DNA of 64,000 nt from Salisapilia sapeloensis (GCA_023334545.1 JAADVB010000012.1:1-64000), one strand, 5' to 3'. Positions 47,831 to 58,902 are shown, numbered from the stretch's first letter. The notes: generated by a model from the sequence alone, not told the origin. Program-made: numbers and translations.

Positions 47831-47955
47831 TGTAAGCGTCTCTGCCTTGCGAATGACCAAAAGACTTTTTCGTTGTTCCAAGTTGTGTCTAAGCGACCTT
47901 CTGTCAACCTACGTACAACCTACAAACACCAGCTCTCAGCCAACCAGACACTTTG

Positions 47956-47963
47956 CCATTTCT
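47956..47963 (+). promoter_or_regulatory. Initiator-like CCATTTCT before RPA2
   Basis: CCATTTCT, matching YCATTTYY, lies 19-26 nt upstream of the RPA2 ATG at 47982, the same spacing as at the DHFR and LMW-PTP starts. Confidence 0.4.
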
Positions 47964-47981
47964 ATTATCAGACCCGAGTCG

Positions 47982-50900
47982 ATGGCTCCGAAGGACGCAA
48001 GTCAGCGCAAGAAGAAGGCTGTGAGCAAGCGCAAGACGGTCGCCAACTCTTGGCCTGCTACGACACCGTCTTCTGTGCCACGATCCATTCCGGAAGAACA
48101 GTATGCTCTTCTTTGTATGATGTATCAAAGGGATGAATGCTTATTGCGTGTGTTTTTGATTTCATGTAGCAATGAGACGTTGCAAAAGCTTATTGCACCT
48201 CATGTGGACTCGTTTAACTTCCTTCTGAGCGAAGGATTAGATCTTGCAGTTGCTGGTATGGGCAAAGTACCGATTGAGCTACCGAACCAACAACGAATGG
48301 TCATGTGGATCGAAAAAGCTCAGATTGGATTCCCAACGACTGAGAACCAAATTACTGGAGAGGTACCTTTCTACTCTATTCTATATACTACTAGGTAGTT
48401 CTAACGAGTGTTTTCTATAGCAAAAACTCTTGCCGAGCGAATGTCGTCAGCGAGGTATTTCGTACACGGCACCTTTGGTCGTCACACTTGCACGATCCTT
48501 CACTGGCTCAAACAACGTCGAGCGCATCCAACGTGTTGTGGGAGATATCCCGATCATGGTTCGATCGCAACACTGTCACCTGAGCGGCTTATCTCCAACT
48601 GAGCTCGTCCAAGCGAAAGAAGAAGCAAACGAGATGGGCGGATACTTTATCTGTAACGGAAACGAGCGATGCGTGCGTCTCCTCCAGATGCCTCGACGTC
48701 ACCACATGATGGCCGTGCGCCGAAATGCTTTCACGAACCGAGGCGATTTATATACCGAGATGGGTGTTACCATGCGTTGTGTTCGTCGCGATCAGAGCTC
48801 TGTCACCGTGACGCTCCACTACCTCGAGGATGGTAATGCGACGCTGCGTTTCGTCGTTCGTCGCCAAGAGTTCCTCATCCCCGTTGCTCTCGTGCTTAAA
48901 GCGCTCTTCCCAGTCACGGATCGAGAGATTTACGAACGTGTGTTGCGTGGCGATCATGACAACACGTACTTGTCAGCTCGTGTGGAGCTGATTCTACGTG
49001 AAGCGAAGAAACTGACGCTATACTCTCGAGACGAAGCGTTAGCTTACTTGGGTAAACACTTCCGTCAAGTCATGCCGTACGTGTACGAGTCGATGAGTAA
49101 TAAGGAAGTGGGTAACATCTTGCTAAACGACTACTTGTTCGTGCACATCCCACGTGGCGAAAAAGGCCGAGCGCAAAAGGTCGAGCTCTTGTGTCTCATG
49201 CTTCGTAAGTTGTATGCGTTTGCTAAAGGAGACATTCAAGAGGACAATCCGGATTCTGTCATGAACCATGAACTGCTGCTTCCTGGCCACTTGTACTTGA
49301 TGATTCTCAAGGAGAAACTACAGGAGATGATGGCGTCGTTAAGAGGTCTCGTGCTGCGTGAGACGCGTTCGAAGAAGAAGGGCATTGTCATCGACCAAGT
49401 CTTCTTGCGTAAACTGTGGGACCGAACGCCAAGTATCGGTGCTGCCATGGCATACTTTTTGAATACAGGCAACCTCCGTTCTTCCAGTGGTTTAGACCTG
49501 CTGCAAGTCGCTGGGTACACAGTCGTAGCGGAGAAGTTGAACTACTATCGATACGTCAGTCACTTCCGTAGTGTCCATCGAGGTCAGTTCTTTACAGAGA
49601 TGAAGACGACGGCTGTGCGGAAGCTCCTGCCAGACTCGTGGGGATTCCTCTGTCCTGTCCACACGCCAGATGGATCTCCTTGTGGTCTACTCAACCATCT
49701 AGCTGCTGAATGTCAGCTCGTGACACACCCGGCGCACTCGAATGATGACTTTTTGCAGCATGAAGCCAAGCTGTCGCAGTTCTTGTCGGACTTGGGCATG
49801 ATTCCAGCTCATGGCTATGGCGATGGTGCCATCGTCGTCCCGTACACGTACTTGCCGATTATGTACAATGGCAAGGTCCTTGGTGGTGCACCAGCCGAAG
49901 TCTGCAAGCGCATTCACGACACGCTACGTCACTTTAAGAGTCTAGAAGACGAGAAGGAGCGTAGCTCGCGTGGTGTCGTGAGCAACTTGGAGGTGTGTCT
50001 GATCATGCCGATGCCTGGCGGAGTCTTCTCTGGACTGTACCTTTCTAGTGATGCTGCACGCATGACTCGACCTGTGAAGCAGTTGGATACTGGTCGAGTC
50101 GAGTACATTGGTCCGATGGAACAGGTCTTTATGGACATTGCTTGCATCGACGAAGACAAGCGTCCGGCGACGACGCACATGGAGCTGAAGCCGACGAACA
50201 TGCTGTCGCTCGTTGCGTCCTTGACTCCGTTCTCGGACTACAACCAGTCGCCACGTAACATGTACCAGTGTCAGATGGCGAAGCAGACGATGGGCACACC
50301 AGCTCACTCGATCCCACAGCGTGTGGATAATAAAATGTACCGCATCCAATCACCTCAAGCACCTATTGTCCAAAACGAACGGCTGCGCGAGTATCAGTTG
50401 GACGAATATCCTCTCGGTACGAATGCTGTCGTTGCTGTGATTTCTTACACTGGGTACGACATGGAGGATGCTATGATCTTGAACAAGGCATCGTACGAGC
50501 GTGGATTCGCCCATGCGTCCGTCTACAAGCAACTGACCGTCGACATTGGAAACAGCGGACGACGAGAAAGTAGTACGAAGAAATACTTTTCGAATATCAA
50601 GCCGGATGGGTCGGGTGAATTGATCAACCCGAAGCTCGATCGCGATGGGTTTGCTGCCATTGGGCAATGGGTGCACAAGGGCGATCCGATCGCTAGTTGG
50701 ATCGATGAGACGACTGGCGAAGTGGCGTATCAGAAGCACAAGGAGTCGGAGCCTGCGGTCATTGAGCAAGTGAACTTTATCGGCGGTAGCTCCCAAGCTT
50801 CGGAGTTCACCAAAGCTGGCATTAAGCTCCGCTTTAATCGAAACCCGACGATCGGAGACAAATTTTCCTCTCGTCACGGACAGAAAGGTGTGATGAGTAT

Positions 50901-51654
50901 CCTGTGGCCGCAAGAGAACATGCCGTTCTCCGAGTCTGGCATGTCTCCAGACATTATCATTAACCCACATGCCTTCCCGTCGCGTATGACAATCGGTATG
51001 TTGATTGAGTCGATGGCAGCCAAGTCTGGTGCGCTCGGTGGTGAATACAAGGACGCGACGCCGTTCCAATTTAGTGAAAAGAACCGCGCGGTCGATCACT
51101 TTGGTGCGCAATTGACGAAGCATGGGTATAATTACATGGGTAGCGAACCACTCTACTCTGGTATCTCCGGCACTGTCATGCAGGCTGACATTTACATGGG
51201 CGTTGTGTACTACCAGCGACTTCGCCATATGGTCAGTGACAAGAGCCAAGTGCGCGCCACTGGTCCGATGAACGGACTGACGCGACAGCCAGTGAAGGGC
51301 CGTAAGAAGGGAGGCGGAATCCGATTCGGTGAGATGGAACGTGATTCCTTGCTGGCCCACGGCTGCGCATTCTTGTTACAGGACCGACTGCTCAACTGTT
51401 CCGACAAGCACATTGCGACGGTGTGCACGAAATGCGGCTCGCTACTATCTACAGCAACACAGCGAGCGAGCGTCGAAACGGCAGGACAGGGAGAAGTGGC
51501 CGCGGCGATGAACTCGAAGATGCAATGGTTCTGTCGCATGTGTCAGACCGGTGAAGGCTGTGCTGCAGTCGCGATGCCGTATGTGTTCCGATACCTAGCG
51601 AATGAATTGGCAGCGATGAACATCAAGATGACGATGGGTGTCAAGGGATACTAA
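47982..51654 (+). CDS. RPA2: RNA polymerase I second-largest subunit
   Basis: Three exons (47982-48100, 48170-48362, 48421-51654) give 1181 residues. The beta-type subunit is clearly the Pol I version: EMGGYFICNGNERCVRLLQM, PRRHHMMAVRRNAF, LHYLEDGNATLRFV, ECRQRGISYTAPL and the C-terminal ELAAMNIKMTMGVKGY. General beta-subunit motifs are intact: SWGFLCPVHTPDG, NQSPRNMYQCQMAKQTMG, GYDMEDAMILNKAS, RNPTIGDKFSSRHGQKG, and the zinc site CTKCGSL with CRMCQTG. The product transcribes the 35S rRNA precursor in the nucleolus. The first exon encodes a basic N-terminus (SQRKKKAVSKRK). The largest antisense open frames in the window lie over this gene and are shadows. Confidence 0.97.
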
Positions 51655-51903
51655 GCGGATAAGAGGTAGATGGAAAACAATAGAAAGCAGAAATCCAATA
51701 CATGCCTTATTTTCTTTTCATGCGAAGTGTCATTGTGTGGGACTGTACTAGAGCATCAGGTGGCGGGAGCAAATGGCTCTTCGTTTGAGCCATGAAGAGG
51801 CGCAGGTTTCACGCGACGACTCGTACGATAGTTTTTTCATTCGCATTTGTGCAAAGCAAGACACGAGGACAAGCCCAAGACAAGTTTTCGACACTTTCGG
51901 ACC

Positions 51904-52583
51904 ATGAAGCTCACTTTACTCTTTGTATTCGCCCTCGCCGGGTCGATGAAAATGGTCGATGCTAATTGTGAAGCTCTTTGTACAACTAAGACACATCATC
52001 AAATGAGGTCAGCGTGTGCATCTAAGCGAGAAATGACGCCACGTCCAGATGCCTATAATCACTGCATCAAAGGGTTTAGTGCAGGTACGCATACGCTATA
52101 ACTGCTCGGTAACTTGCTTATCATACTGGTATGTTAAACTCGATTCGATGGCATCTCTAGGGGCGAAGAAAACGTGCAAAAACCACTGTAACAATGGCAG
52201 CCAGAATGAAGTCAAGCTGCATCGCAACCAAGTTTGTCCACGCGGCAGTGAGGCTTTCAAGCTTAATAATTGCCGCTTCGGCTTTGAGTTAGGCCAAAAA
52301 ATCGCACAAGAGTCTGTAAGTCGATTCCTCGAGGAAAACCCTCAAGAGGCTCCTAAGAAGACGCAAGATGATAAGCAGTCGATCGCTCAGCAAGCAGTAG
52401 ATGCTGCTGCCGATTTAGCGGATGTAGTTCCGTCAGCCAGAGTATGTATTCTGTCATTTATTAAAGAATGCCTTGATAAATCTAACGAAACATGTTTGGC
52501 GGCAGAACTTGCTGGAAGAAGCTCGTGCGGAGGCGATGAAGGCTGCAAAGACAGACACGGAAGGAACTCATTCAGACCTTTAA
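51904..52583 (+). CDS. Small secreted cysteine-containing protein
   Basis: Three exons (51904-52084, 52161-52441, 52506-52583) give 179 residues. A clear signal peptide (MKLTLLFVFALAGSMKMVDA) is followed by a mature region whose first 70 residues hold nearly all the cysteines (NCEALC, ACAS, YNHC, KTCKNHC, QVC, NNC), which can pair as disulfides. The C-terminal half is helical, Ala/Glu-rich and free of cysteine. It lacks the RXLR or CHxC motifs of translocated oomycete effectors, as far as I can see. A GCATTTGT initiator-like element lies near 51843. It could be an apoplastic effector or a wall or vesicle protein; no function is assigned. The third exon is short and depends on the intron 52442-52505, which has a CTAAC branch-like site. 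Confidence 0.75.
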
Positions 52584-52809
52584 GAAGAACCTTAGTGGAG
52601 ATAGACGTCTCCTTTTCCAAATTACAAGTCTCTTTCGATCGCAATTGACTTCTAGTAACCTCCGTCGAGTTTCTTATTTCTATTAGGTGTTCTCTCCACC
52701 TCTGGATACTTGACAACGTATAGACAAAGCATATTCGATTGCATTATCACATTGACTCGATACGATTCCTCTCTTTCATGCGCTACGAATTAAAGAAATA
52801 GAATGTAGT

Positions 52810-54225
52810 CTAGTAGAAACTACATGTGCTCAAGATGTCAAGTCGTCTAATCCATGCAGCCATATAGAGCTGGCGTCGGAACACCAAGTGCTGGAAGAAG
52901 GCATGTGGCAACGGGGTAGCGCCGAGTCCTTGGAGACACACTTCTGGATAGTCCGTCGCGTCATCCATAAGCACTGGAGATTGTGGAGGAGCGATATGAC
53001 TCGGTGCACGATTGTAAATGAGTGAAAGTTCGGTCGCGTCGTAGCCGTTCGGATACGGTTCCAACACTCTCTTTCCTTGGACGTACAAGAGCTCGGCAGA
53101 TGCCCCTTTCACAGGTACGAATTGCGCTGGACTACCACATAACGTATCTGGATGTTCCTCCATGTCACCCTCTGCTTCTGATGAGATAGCCGAAATGCCC
53201 CAGTTCGAAAATTTATAACGTTGACCAGACAGCTCGTAGCTGAGCCAAAGGGCTTCTTGTGAATCGAGAGAGTCATCTGACTCGAAACGAGCTTTGGACA
53301 TCAAGTGCCACAGTACGTCCCACACCACTGGCGCCGGTCGGGATTTGTCGACTACGATCATGGAGCCATCCTGCTGCCGGTCACTCTGACCATCATACAT
53401 GTACGAGTTCAAGTGCTCTTGTGAGTACATTGGCTTTGTCAGACGGAACGATGTGTAGTCGAATGCATCGAAAAAGTGACGAATGAAAGGCGAGTCACTA
53501 GTACGTTTGGCTAATAGTTCGTCCTTGGCAGTCATTTTCGCATGGAAAAATGTACTTCCTGTTTCCTTGTAGGCAGGAAACTGGCGTACGTTGGATGGGT
53601 TACGCAATGGAATGACACTAGGGTCTAGTACAATCACTTCCTTTGCCTTTGTATGATGCAAAGCGAGCGGAACGATCCATCCGTCTTGATACTTGACACT
53701 TTCTTCTTCTGTGAGCTTGTTCTCGTTAACATATTCCTGACAGACATCAACAATTTCGAGATTTGTATCTAAACGTTTAAGAAACTCTTGTGTGTCTTTT
53801 GCTAGCTGACTGGATCGACAATGGTAGATTTGAATAAGCTCGTCATTTCCAATGCATCGCAAGTGGCGGATGAGTGAAATACCGAGGTTGGCGGAGTTTT
53901 CGGACATTGGGATGAGTATACTCTTGTCTCTAGGTGCATTGCCCACTGTTCTGCTTCTTGTCGATGGTATCATATCGCCTTGAATGTCAAATACGGCGGT
54001 CACTAAGGCATCATCGCTCAATTGTCTCGACTTATGCTCTTGCATAGGAGAGAGGTTTGACCCAGAATAGACATATGTGGTGGCAATAGCTGCAAAGTAA
54101 ATGAAGCTTACTATTGCTTTCCAGAGACTGAAATACGGAGATGACGTAGCAACTGGATGATAACGAGGAAGCTCCTCGATGTCACTCGATGAGTCTACTA
54201 CGTTTCGGTCTGTCGCAGTAGCCAT
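52810..54225 (-). CDS. Divergent GT71-type paralog lacking the DxD
   Basis: 471 residues from the ATG at 54225 (MATATDRNVVDSSSD); the frame upstream has no ATG. It is a type II membrane protein with a span near residues 35-57 (AIVSFIYFAAIATTYVY). Blocks shared with the gene at 38.6-39.9 kb include IRHLRCIGNDELIQIYHC, FPAYKETGSTFFHAKM, GSMIVVDKSRP, EALWLSYELSGQ, EHPDTLCGSPAQF and VLEPYPNGY. At the nucleotide-sugar site the paralog's LDADTLLLDNP is replaced by LDPSVIPLRNP, so the metal-binding second Asp is missing. It may be a pseudoenzyme or may use a different metal site. It is convergent with the secreted-protein gene. Confidence 0.8.
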   Translation of the reverse strand: MATATDRNVVDSSSDIEELPRYHPVATSSPYFSLWKAIVSFIYFAAIATTYVYSGSNLSPMQEHKSRQLSDDALVTAVFDIQGDMIPSTRSRTVGNAPRDKSILIPMSENSANLGISLIRHLRCIGNDELIQIYHCRSSQLAKDTQEFLKRLDTNLEIVDVCQEYVNENKLTEEESVKYQDGWIVPLALHHTKAKEVIVLDPSVIPLRNPSNVRQFPAYKETGSTFFHAKMTAKDELLAKRTSDSPFIRHFFDAFDYTSFRLTKPMYSQEHLNSYMYDGQSDRQQDGSMIVVDKSRPAPVVWDVLWHLMSKARFESDDSLDSQEALWLSYELSGQRYKFSNWGISAISSEAEGDMEEHPDTLCGSPAQFVPVKGASAELLYVQGKRVLEPYPNGYDATELSLIYNRAPSHIAPPQSPVLMDDATDYPEVCLQGLGATPLPHAFFQHLVFRRQLYMAAWIRRLDILSTCSFY

Positions 54226-55017
54226 AGCAGGTCGTAACCAATAGAATGCACTGGCGGAACTTCTAATATTAGGGATGTAGGTACGTACTGCCCACCTTGC
54301 ATCAGCCGAGGCCACAGTTCTGGGCGAAGTGGAAGACTTGATCAGGTGTAAGTCGTTCCTAACGTTCAGTTTCGAACAGCGTCCAGTATAATTTTTACAA
54401 AGTTTTATAAAACAATTCCGTTTATAAAAGTAAATATTAAGAATATTCTATAATTTATATAAATAAACAAAATATGTTTCATATACTAAGATAAAACCAG
54501 GGATAATGATGGCACGATTTCATAAAAATGGTAAATGTACAATTTCGATGGGCGAAGCAGTACCTCGCAGTGCTCAAGCTGAGGCACATGCAAAAAGTAT
54601 TGAGTCTTCTCCTATAAACTAGTGTCGAGAACAAGTCGTATTACTGTATCTGAAGTGTTGAGGTGGATCATAATGCAATGGCTGAAGTCACAATGTGCAT
54701 TGAGTGTTATTAGAAGTTGAATGATAATCTAGATGTCAATGAAAATAAGTCTGTACTTGCGTTTGCTAGCTATTCCAAGTAGCGTAACATCGTTTGGGCC
54801 TCTGCTACATTTGTAAAAGTAGTACAATTCTGTCAATCTCGTTCATTAAAGCTATCATCCCTAGTACACTCCAACTGCATATCCACCAGCGCTTCCATCA
54901 ACTCAAGATCTATCTTTAACCATTCATCACTTTATCACTTCAAGGCGATGCGAAATAAACGTCAAAGTGCAGTTACATTCTTCTTTATTCCCTCCCTTTA
55001 AACTACAAGCGGCCTTC
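54226..55017. other. AT-rich intergenic region
   Basis: About 790 bp with no coding signal. The part at about 54370-54520 is strongly AT-rich. It lies between the start of the GT71 paralog and the 3' end of the kinase gene. No tRNA and no clear repeat were seen. Confidence 0.5.
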
Positions 55018-58000
55018 TTAATGGAATCCATTCAACTGAACCTGCGCACTCGTGTCGGCAACGAGCCATCGATCAAGCGACGCGTATACCTCTTCCAAGC
55101 TAGGTCTTTCCAACGGATGCGGACGGAAGCATCGTTCCATCAGACTTCGATGCGTACGTGGCAACGTCTCTGGGATGCTTACATGTCTGCCTTCTACTAT
55201 CAACGCCGTCGCCTCCCGGGTACTCAACGTCGGGAACGGCGCTTTGCCTGTGAATATCTCGTACATGAGGACACCATACATGTACGCATCAGAGCTCTTG
55301 GAGAAGAGATGTGGAGGTAGGATCGACTCTGGTGCCATCCACTTGAGCGGCCCGAATCCATTTTGCATGTCATCAAACCAAAAGCTAGACGATAGAGGAG
55401 CATGGAGCTTCCGAGCTAGTCCAAAGTCTGCGATCTTAACACGCAAGTTGGCATCCAAAAGACAGTTACGAGCTGCCACATCTCGATGTAACAAGCCACC
55501 TTGATGGACGTTAGCAAGACCATGGGCAGCATCTCGAGCCATGAGTGTCCGTGCAAAGACGCTCGGGTCATAGCTCTTGCTGTTCAAGTGGTCTTGGATA
55601 GTGCCGTTGGGAAGGTACTCTGTGACGATAGACAGATTGGACGACGTGTGTGGATCGTCTGTAAGTCCTACGAGTTCGACTACATGCGGATGTTTGCCGA
55701 GCATGTGCATGACAGCAGCTTCATGTCGCATCTCGGCAACTGCATCCGACGCAGCGTATGCGTCGTGGCGCAAGGTCTTGACGACCACGTCGCGGCCAGT
55801 GGACTGCCACGTCGCCAGCAACGCATCGCCAAAGTGGCCTTGTCCGATTGGACCATGAACGGCCAAGTCATTCGACTGGATCATCGTTACCGTCTCTCTC
55901 ACCTGTTCTACATATATATCTAGGAGACCCATCGAATATGCAGTCTTATCTACGCTACTTGCGTTCAAACGAATGTAAAGTAGAGAGACGTTGGTGCCAG
56001 CAGCGACACGTGCGATGATCACTTCATCTGCATACCTCTTCCCATTCGTACTTGGCTTTCGATAGAAAGCAAATGAGATACCAGTAACATCTCCTTTCCA
56101 ACGAAACCCTTTCGTTTCGTCACCATGGACACCAAAGACATCGTTCGCTTCAATATGGACGGTCACAAGCGTCCCTCGAGTGAGTTGCATGGGAGAAATT
56201 TGTCTACCAGCTTCACTTTCGTTCCACTCGTGCGCTGTCTCGAGCATCTGTGATCGTTGTTGCTTTATGTATGCCCATATATCGATTCGAAATGTGTCTT
56301 GATGGCCGACGTGGGACGGACCAAAGGCACTGAACAGGACGTTATCCGTCTCATCCTGTTCTAGCCATGACGAAAGGTCATCTTCTACTCTATCTGGTTC
56401 TACTCGAGCTGAAGTGTCGACGTGAATGGACCGCCAGATCGCTTTACTCAGTCGTGGATCATGTGCTATCTGTCGTGACGGCACAGAAGCTTTCGAAGTG
56501 ACCTCGAGACTATAGTCCTCATCCTGTAGTGACGTTACACTGTCTGTATCTTCATCAAACACATCGTACTCTGGTTCGCTCTCGTCTACTAGATCGAACT
56601 CGTCGTATGTAGGTGACGTCGTAACCTTTAAAGCATCCTGTGACCTCGCATGCTCCTCTAATTCCGCAGCAATTGACAAGATAGAAGACGTTGACTTTGT
56701 CTCTTTACTTTCATCTGGAAGAACGGACGATCCGAGCGATGGCATGACAAGTGCACCGCGTTTAAGCCAATGAGGAGACCCTGTACCTGTCGCCTGCAAA
56801 AGCTTTCTCGCTGCCATAGACCTTCGACTAGTCTTTTGAGACCGTTGTCGCAGTCCCTCTGGTTCTTCTTCTTCTATCGCAGGTTCCATGGCTGCAGATG
56901 TCTTCCAGCTAGCACTGGATAAGAGTCCGAGAGTTAACAAAGTACCTACTTTTATAATCAAGGAGCTAGAGAAGCGTTGTCTTGCCATTGGATTTACAGC
57001 GACGACGTCTCCGTGCGGTGCAAAGTGTAGGAAATTCACTTTACGTAGCCACTGTCGACGTAGCAACTCGTCTGCAGATGGAGGCGCATCGGATAAACAG
57101 TCGGTGAGTAGTTTCTTACACGTCTCAGATAGATGTCCGAGCTTTCGCTTGATAAAAAGCATGACTTGGCGTAGACTCATCCTACTCGTCTCAACGACAG
57201 CGTGCGTCGGGAGTAGAGCCATGTACAGCATTAGTCTCCCAACGGCACGTACGTCTTCTACCATATTACTCTTGGTAGCTGGTACGAAGGCATATCCGGC
57301 CAAGAGCGCATCTGGACGAACAAGTACTTTTAATTCATTCTGTGCCATGCGCAAGTACTCTTGATGTAAGTTTCCAGCTAAACTCACGCCTTGGGCATGC
57401 AAGTACTGGATCATGGACAAGAGCTGGAAAGATAGAGACTGTAGATGCATTTCGCCTAGTTTGCCATGCCTCATCTGCGTGGACTCTAGCGCCCACTTAT
57501 CCAAGTTCTGCCATGCATCTGCATCATCCTGTACGACGACGTAGCAGGATCCAGCGTCCCATACGGCACGTAGACCTTGGAAGTAGGGTCGATTGGATAT
57601 AATCTCCAAGTGGGAGCAGAGTAACTTGGCACTGGATTCGCTCCCTTTCACAACTTTCGTGAGAATCACAGGCTGGCCGTCGACGCTATCGATGCCATTC
57701 ACATACGATAGAGCGTTCGGCTGTCCAGATTCGCGCATGAGAGCACGACGACCGGTCGAGAATTGATATCGGGCGATCGGGAAGACACCGAATCTCGGCT
57801 CGGAAGTGGACATGGCTGTGGCATGCCGGACGATCTGCTTTTCAACGGCTTCCTGTAGAGCTACCAAGGGCGATCGGGTGTCGCTGTTTAGCACGGATGT
57901 ACTCGATGCGTCGGTAGGAGGCAAGACATACTCACCGTACTGTCCTGCAGACGCATTTAATTGGCCCATGCGAATGGCAGCAAGTTTCTCACCTATTTTG

Positions 58001-58539
58001 CCACGCAAATACTGTTGCTCAGCTCGAATTTCTTGTCCAACATGGCAATGTCTTGCCATCTGAGCTTGCTGAACAAGACGACGGATGCGCAAGAGAGGAA
58101 AACTGGGCATATCGCTATTTACCACCTCTTTCCAACGCTCCACATCTTGATCATGCATGCATTTTTCTTTCGTTTCTTGCCATATTTCCCACTTGGATAC
58201 GTTATCACCACGCTCCGCTTTTAACCGAGCTTGCTCCTCTTTCCATGCCGCTTTGGCCTTCTTCCATTCTGCTTTTCGATCCTTTATTGCTTGCTTCGTG
58301 TCTAATTTTGCTTGCAATATCTGCTCTTGCGTACTTGCTGCCCCGAAGAAAGTGTCAAGCCATCTATCCTTCTCTGATCGATGTCTGCTTTTCGCCTCTT
58401 TGTATGCGCGTTTCTTGGCCTTGTATTGAGCTGCTTTGTCTTCCCATTCAGGATCTAGTTGACTAGGCTGATAACTACTGCGTCTGTCTTTCCATCGGCT
58501 TCGCTCGGCCGCGCGAGGACGATCTCGCTTGTCGTCCAT
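55018..58539 (-). CDS. Pseudokinase-TM-tyrosine-kinase-like protein
   Basis: 1173 residues, one exon. (1) About 20-180: a highly charged helical region. (2) About 250-505: a kinase-like fold (SLSFQLLSMIQYLHAQGVSL at the helix E position) without HRD or DFG, hence a pseudokinase. (3) About 522-545: one hydrophobic span (SLIIKVGTLLTLGLLSSASW). (4) An acidic linker, then a probable beta-sandwich near 730-860. (5) About 890-1160: a full kinase with GQGHFGDA, VVVKTL, HRDVAARNCLL, DFGLAR and GPLKWMAPES. The AAR in the catalytic loop and the PLKWMAPES are tyrosine-kinase-like features. No signal peptide is seen, so the orientation in the membrane is unclear. The tandem pseudokinase/kinase order recalls JAK kinases, but JAKs have no membrane span between the two. 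Confidence 0.88.
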   Translation of the reverse strand: MDDKRDRPRAAERSRWKDRRSSYQPSQLDPEWEDKAAQYKAKKRAYKEAKSRHRSEKDRWLDTFFGAASTQEQILQAKLDTKQAIKDRKAEWKKAKAAWKEEQARLKAERGDNVSKWEIWQETKEKCMHDQDVERWKEVVNSDMPSFPLLRIRRLVQQAQMARHCHVGQEIRAEQQYLRGKIGEKLAAIRMGQLNASAGQYGEYVLPPTDASSTSVLNSDTRSPLVALQEAVEKQIVRHATAMSTSEPRFGVFPIARYQFSTGRRALMRESGQPNALSYVNGIDSVDGQPVILTKVVKGSESSAKLLCSHLEIISNRPYFQGLRAVWDAGSCYVVVQDDADAWQNLDKWALESTQMRHGKLGEMHLQSLSFQLLSMIQYLHAQGVSLAGNLHQEYLRMAQNELKVLVRPDALLAGYAFVPATKSNMVEDVRAVGRLMLYMALLPTHAVVETSRMSLRQVMLFIKRKLGHLSETCKKLLTDCLSDAPPSADELLRRQWLRKVNFLHFAPHGDVVAVNPMARQRFSSSLIIKVGTLLTLGLLSSASWKTSAAMEPAIEEEEPEGLRQRSQKTSRRSMAARKLLQATGTGSPHWLKRGALVMPSLGSSVLPDESKETKSTSSILSIAAELEEHARSQDALKVTTSPTYDEFDLVDESEPEYDVFDEDTDSVTSLQDEDYSLEVTSKASVPSRQIAHDPRLSKAIWRSIHVDTSARVEPDRVEDDLSSWLEQDETDNVLFSAFGPSHVGHQDTFRIDIWAYIKQQRSQMLETAHEWNESEAGRQISPMQLTRGTLVTVHIEANDVFGVHGDETKGFRWKGDVTGISFAFYRKPSTNGKRYADEVIIARVAAGTNVSLLYIRLNASSVDKTAYSMGLLDIYVEQVRETVTMIQSNDLAVHGPIGQGHFGDALLATWQSTGRDVVVKTLRHDAYAASDAVAEMRHEAAVMHMLGKHPHVVELVGLTDDPHTSSNLSIVTEYLPNGTIQDHLNSKSYDPSVFARTLMARDAAHGLANVHQGGLLHRDVAARNCLLDANLRVKIADFGLARKLHAPLSSSFWFDDMQNGFGPLKWMAPESILPPHLFSKSSDAYMYGVLMYEIFTGKAPFPTLSTREATALIVEGRHVSIPETLPRTHRSLMERCFRPHPLERPSLEEVYASLDRWLVADTSAQVQLNGFH

Positions 58540-58611
58540 CTAAGCGCAAATGAATGAGTGATCCGTGTGTCCTGCCAAGGATGTCATTCGGGCCAGGAGA
58601 ATGTTGGCGAA

Positions 58612-58902
58612 TCAGATTGGTATGAAAAATTGTAAGACTGGAATCAGATGCGGGCCTGAGCTGGCACCTCTCGAGTGGTGCATTCGCCACTCCATACCTG
58701 TACATGGACCATCTTGGTCATGGAAATGAATGGTCATGTCGACAAGCACAACGTTTGTAGGAATACGAGTAGGATAATGAAGAGCATGTACATATTCAAT
58801 TTGTTCATTGCGTTTATACACTAGACAGCTTCTTGGTATGAATTTCCATTGAAAAATCCGAGCTCTACTCGTCTCTTGTTTCTTCGAATGATACTCCTCC
58901 AT
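58612..58902 (-). CDS. Hypothetical short ORF
   Basis: An open frame of 96 codons starts with MEEYHSKKQETSRARIFQW upstream of the kinase gene on the same strand. The sequence has a protein-like middle (EYVHALHYPTRIPTNVVLVD) but no recognisable domain, and the C-terminal part looks random. It could be a small real gene, a distal exon, or chance. The remainder of the region 58540-59195 holds nothing I recognise. Confidence 0.22.
   Translation of the reverse strand: MEEYHSKKQETSRARIFQWKFIPRSCLVYKRNEQIEYVHALHYPTRIPTNVVLVDMTIHFHDQDGPCTGMEWRMHHSRGASSGPHLIPVLQFFIPI

Noticed and set aside
50350-51360. A 336-codon open frame on the minus strand
   Set aside because: It lies wholly antisense to the highly conserved RPA2 gene, has no domain-like sequence, and results from codon bias in the real frame.
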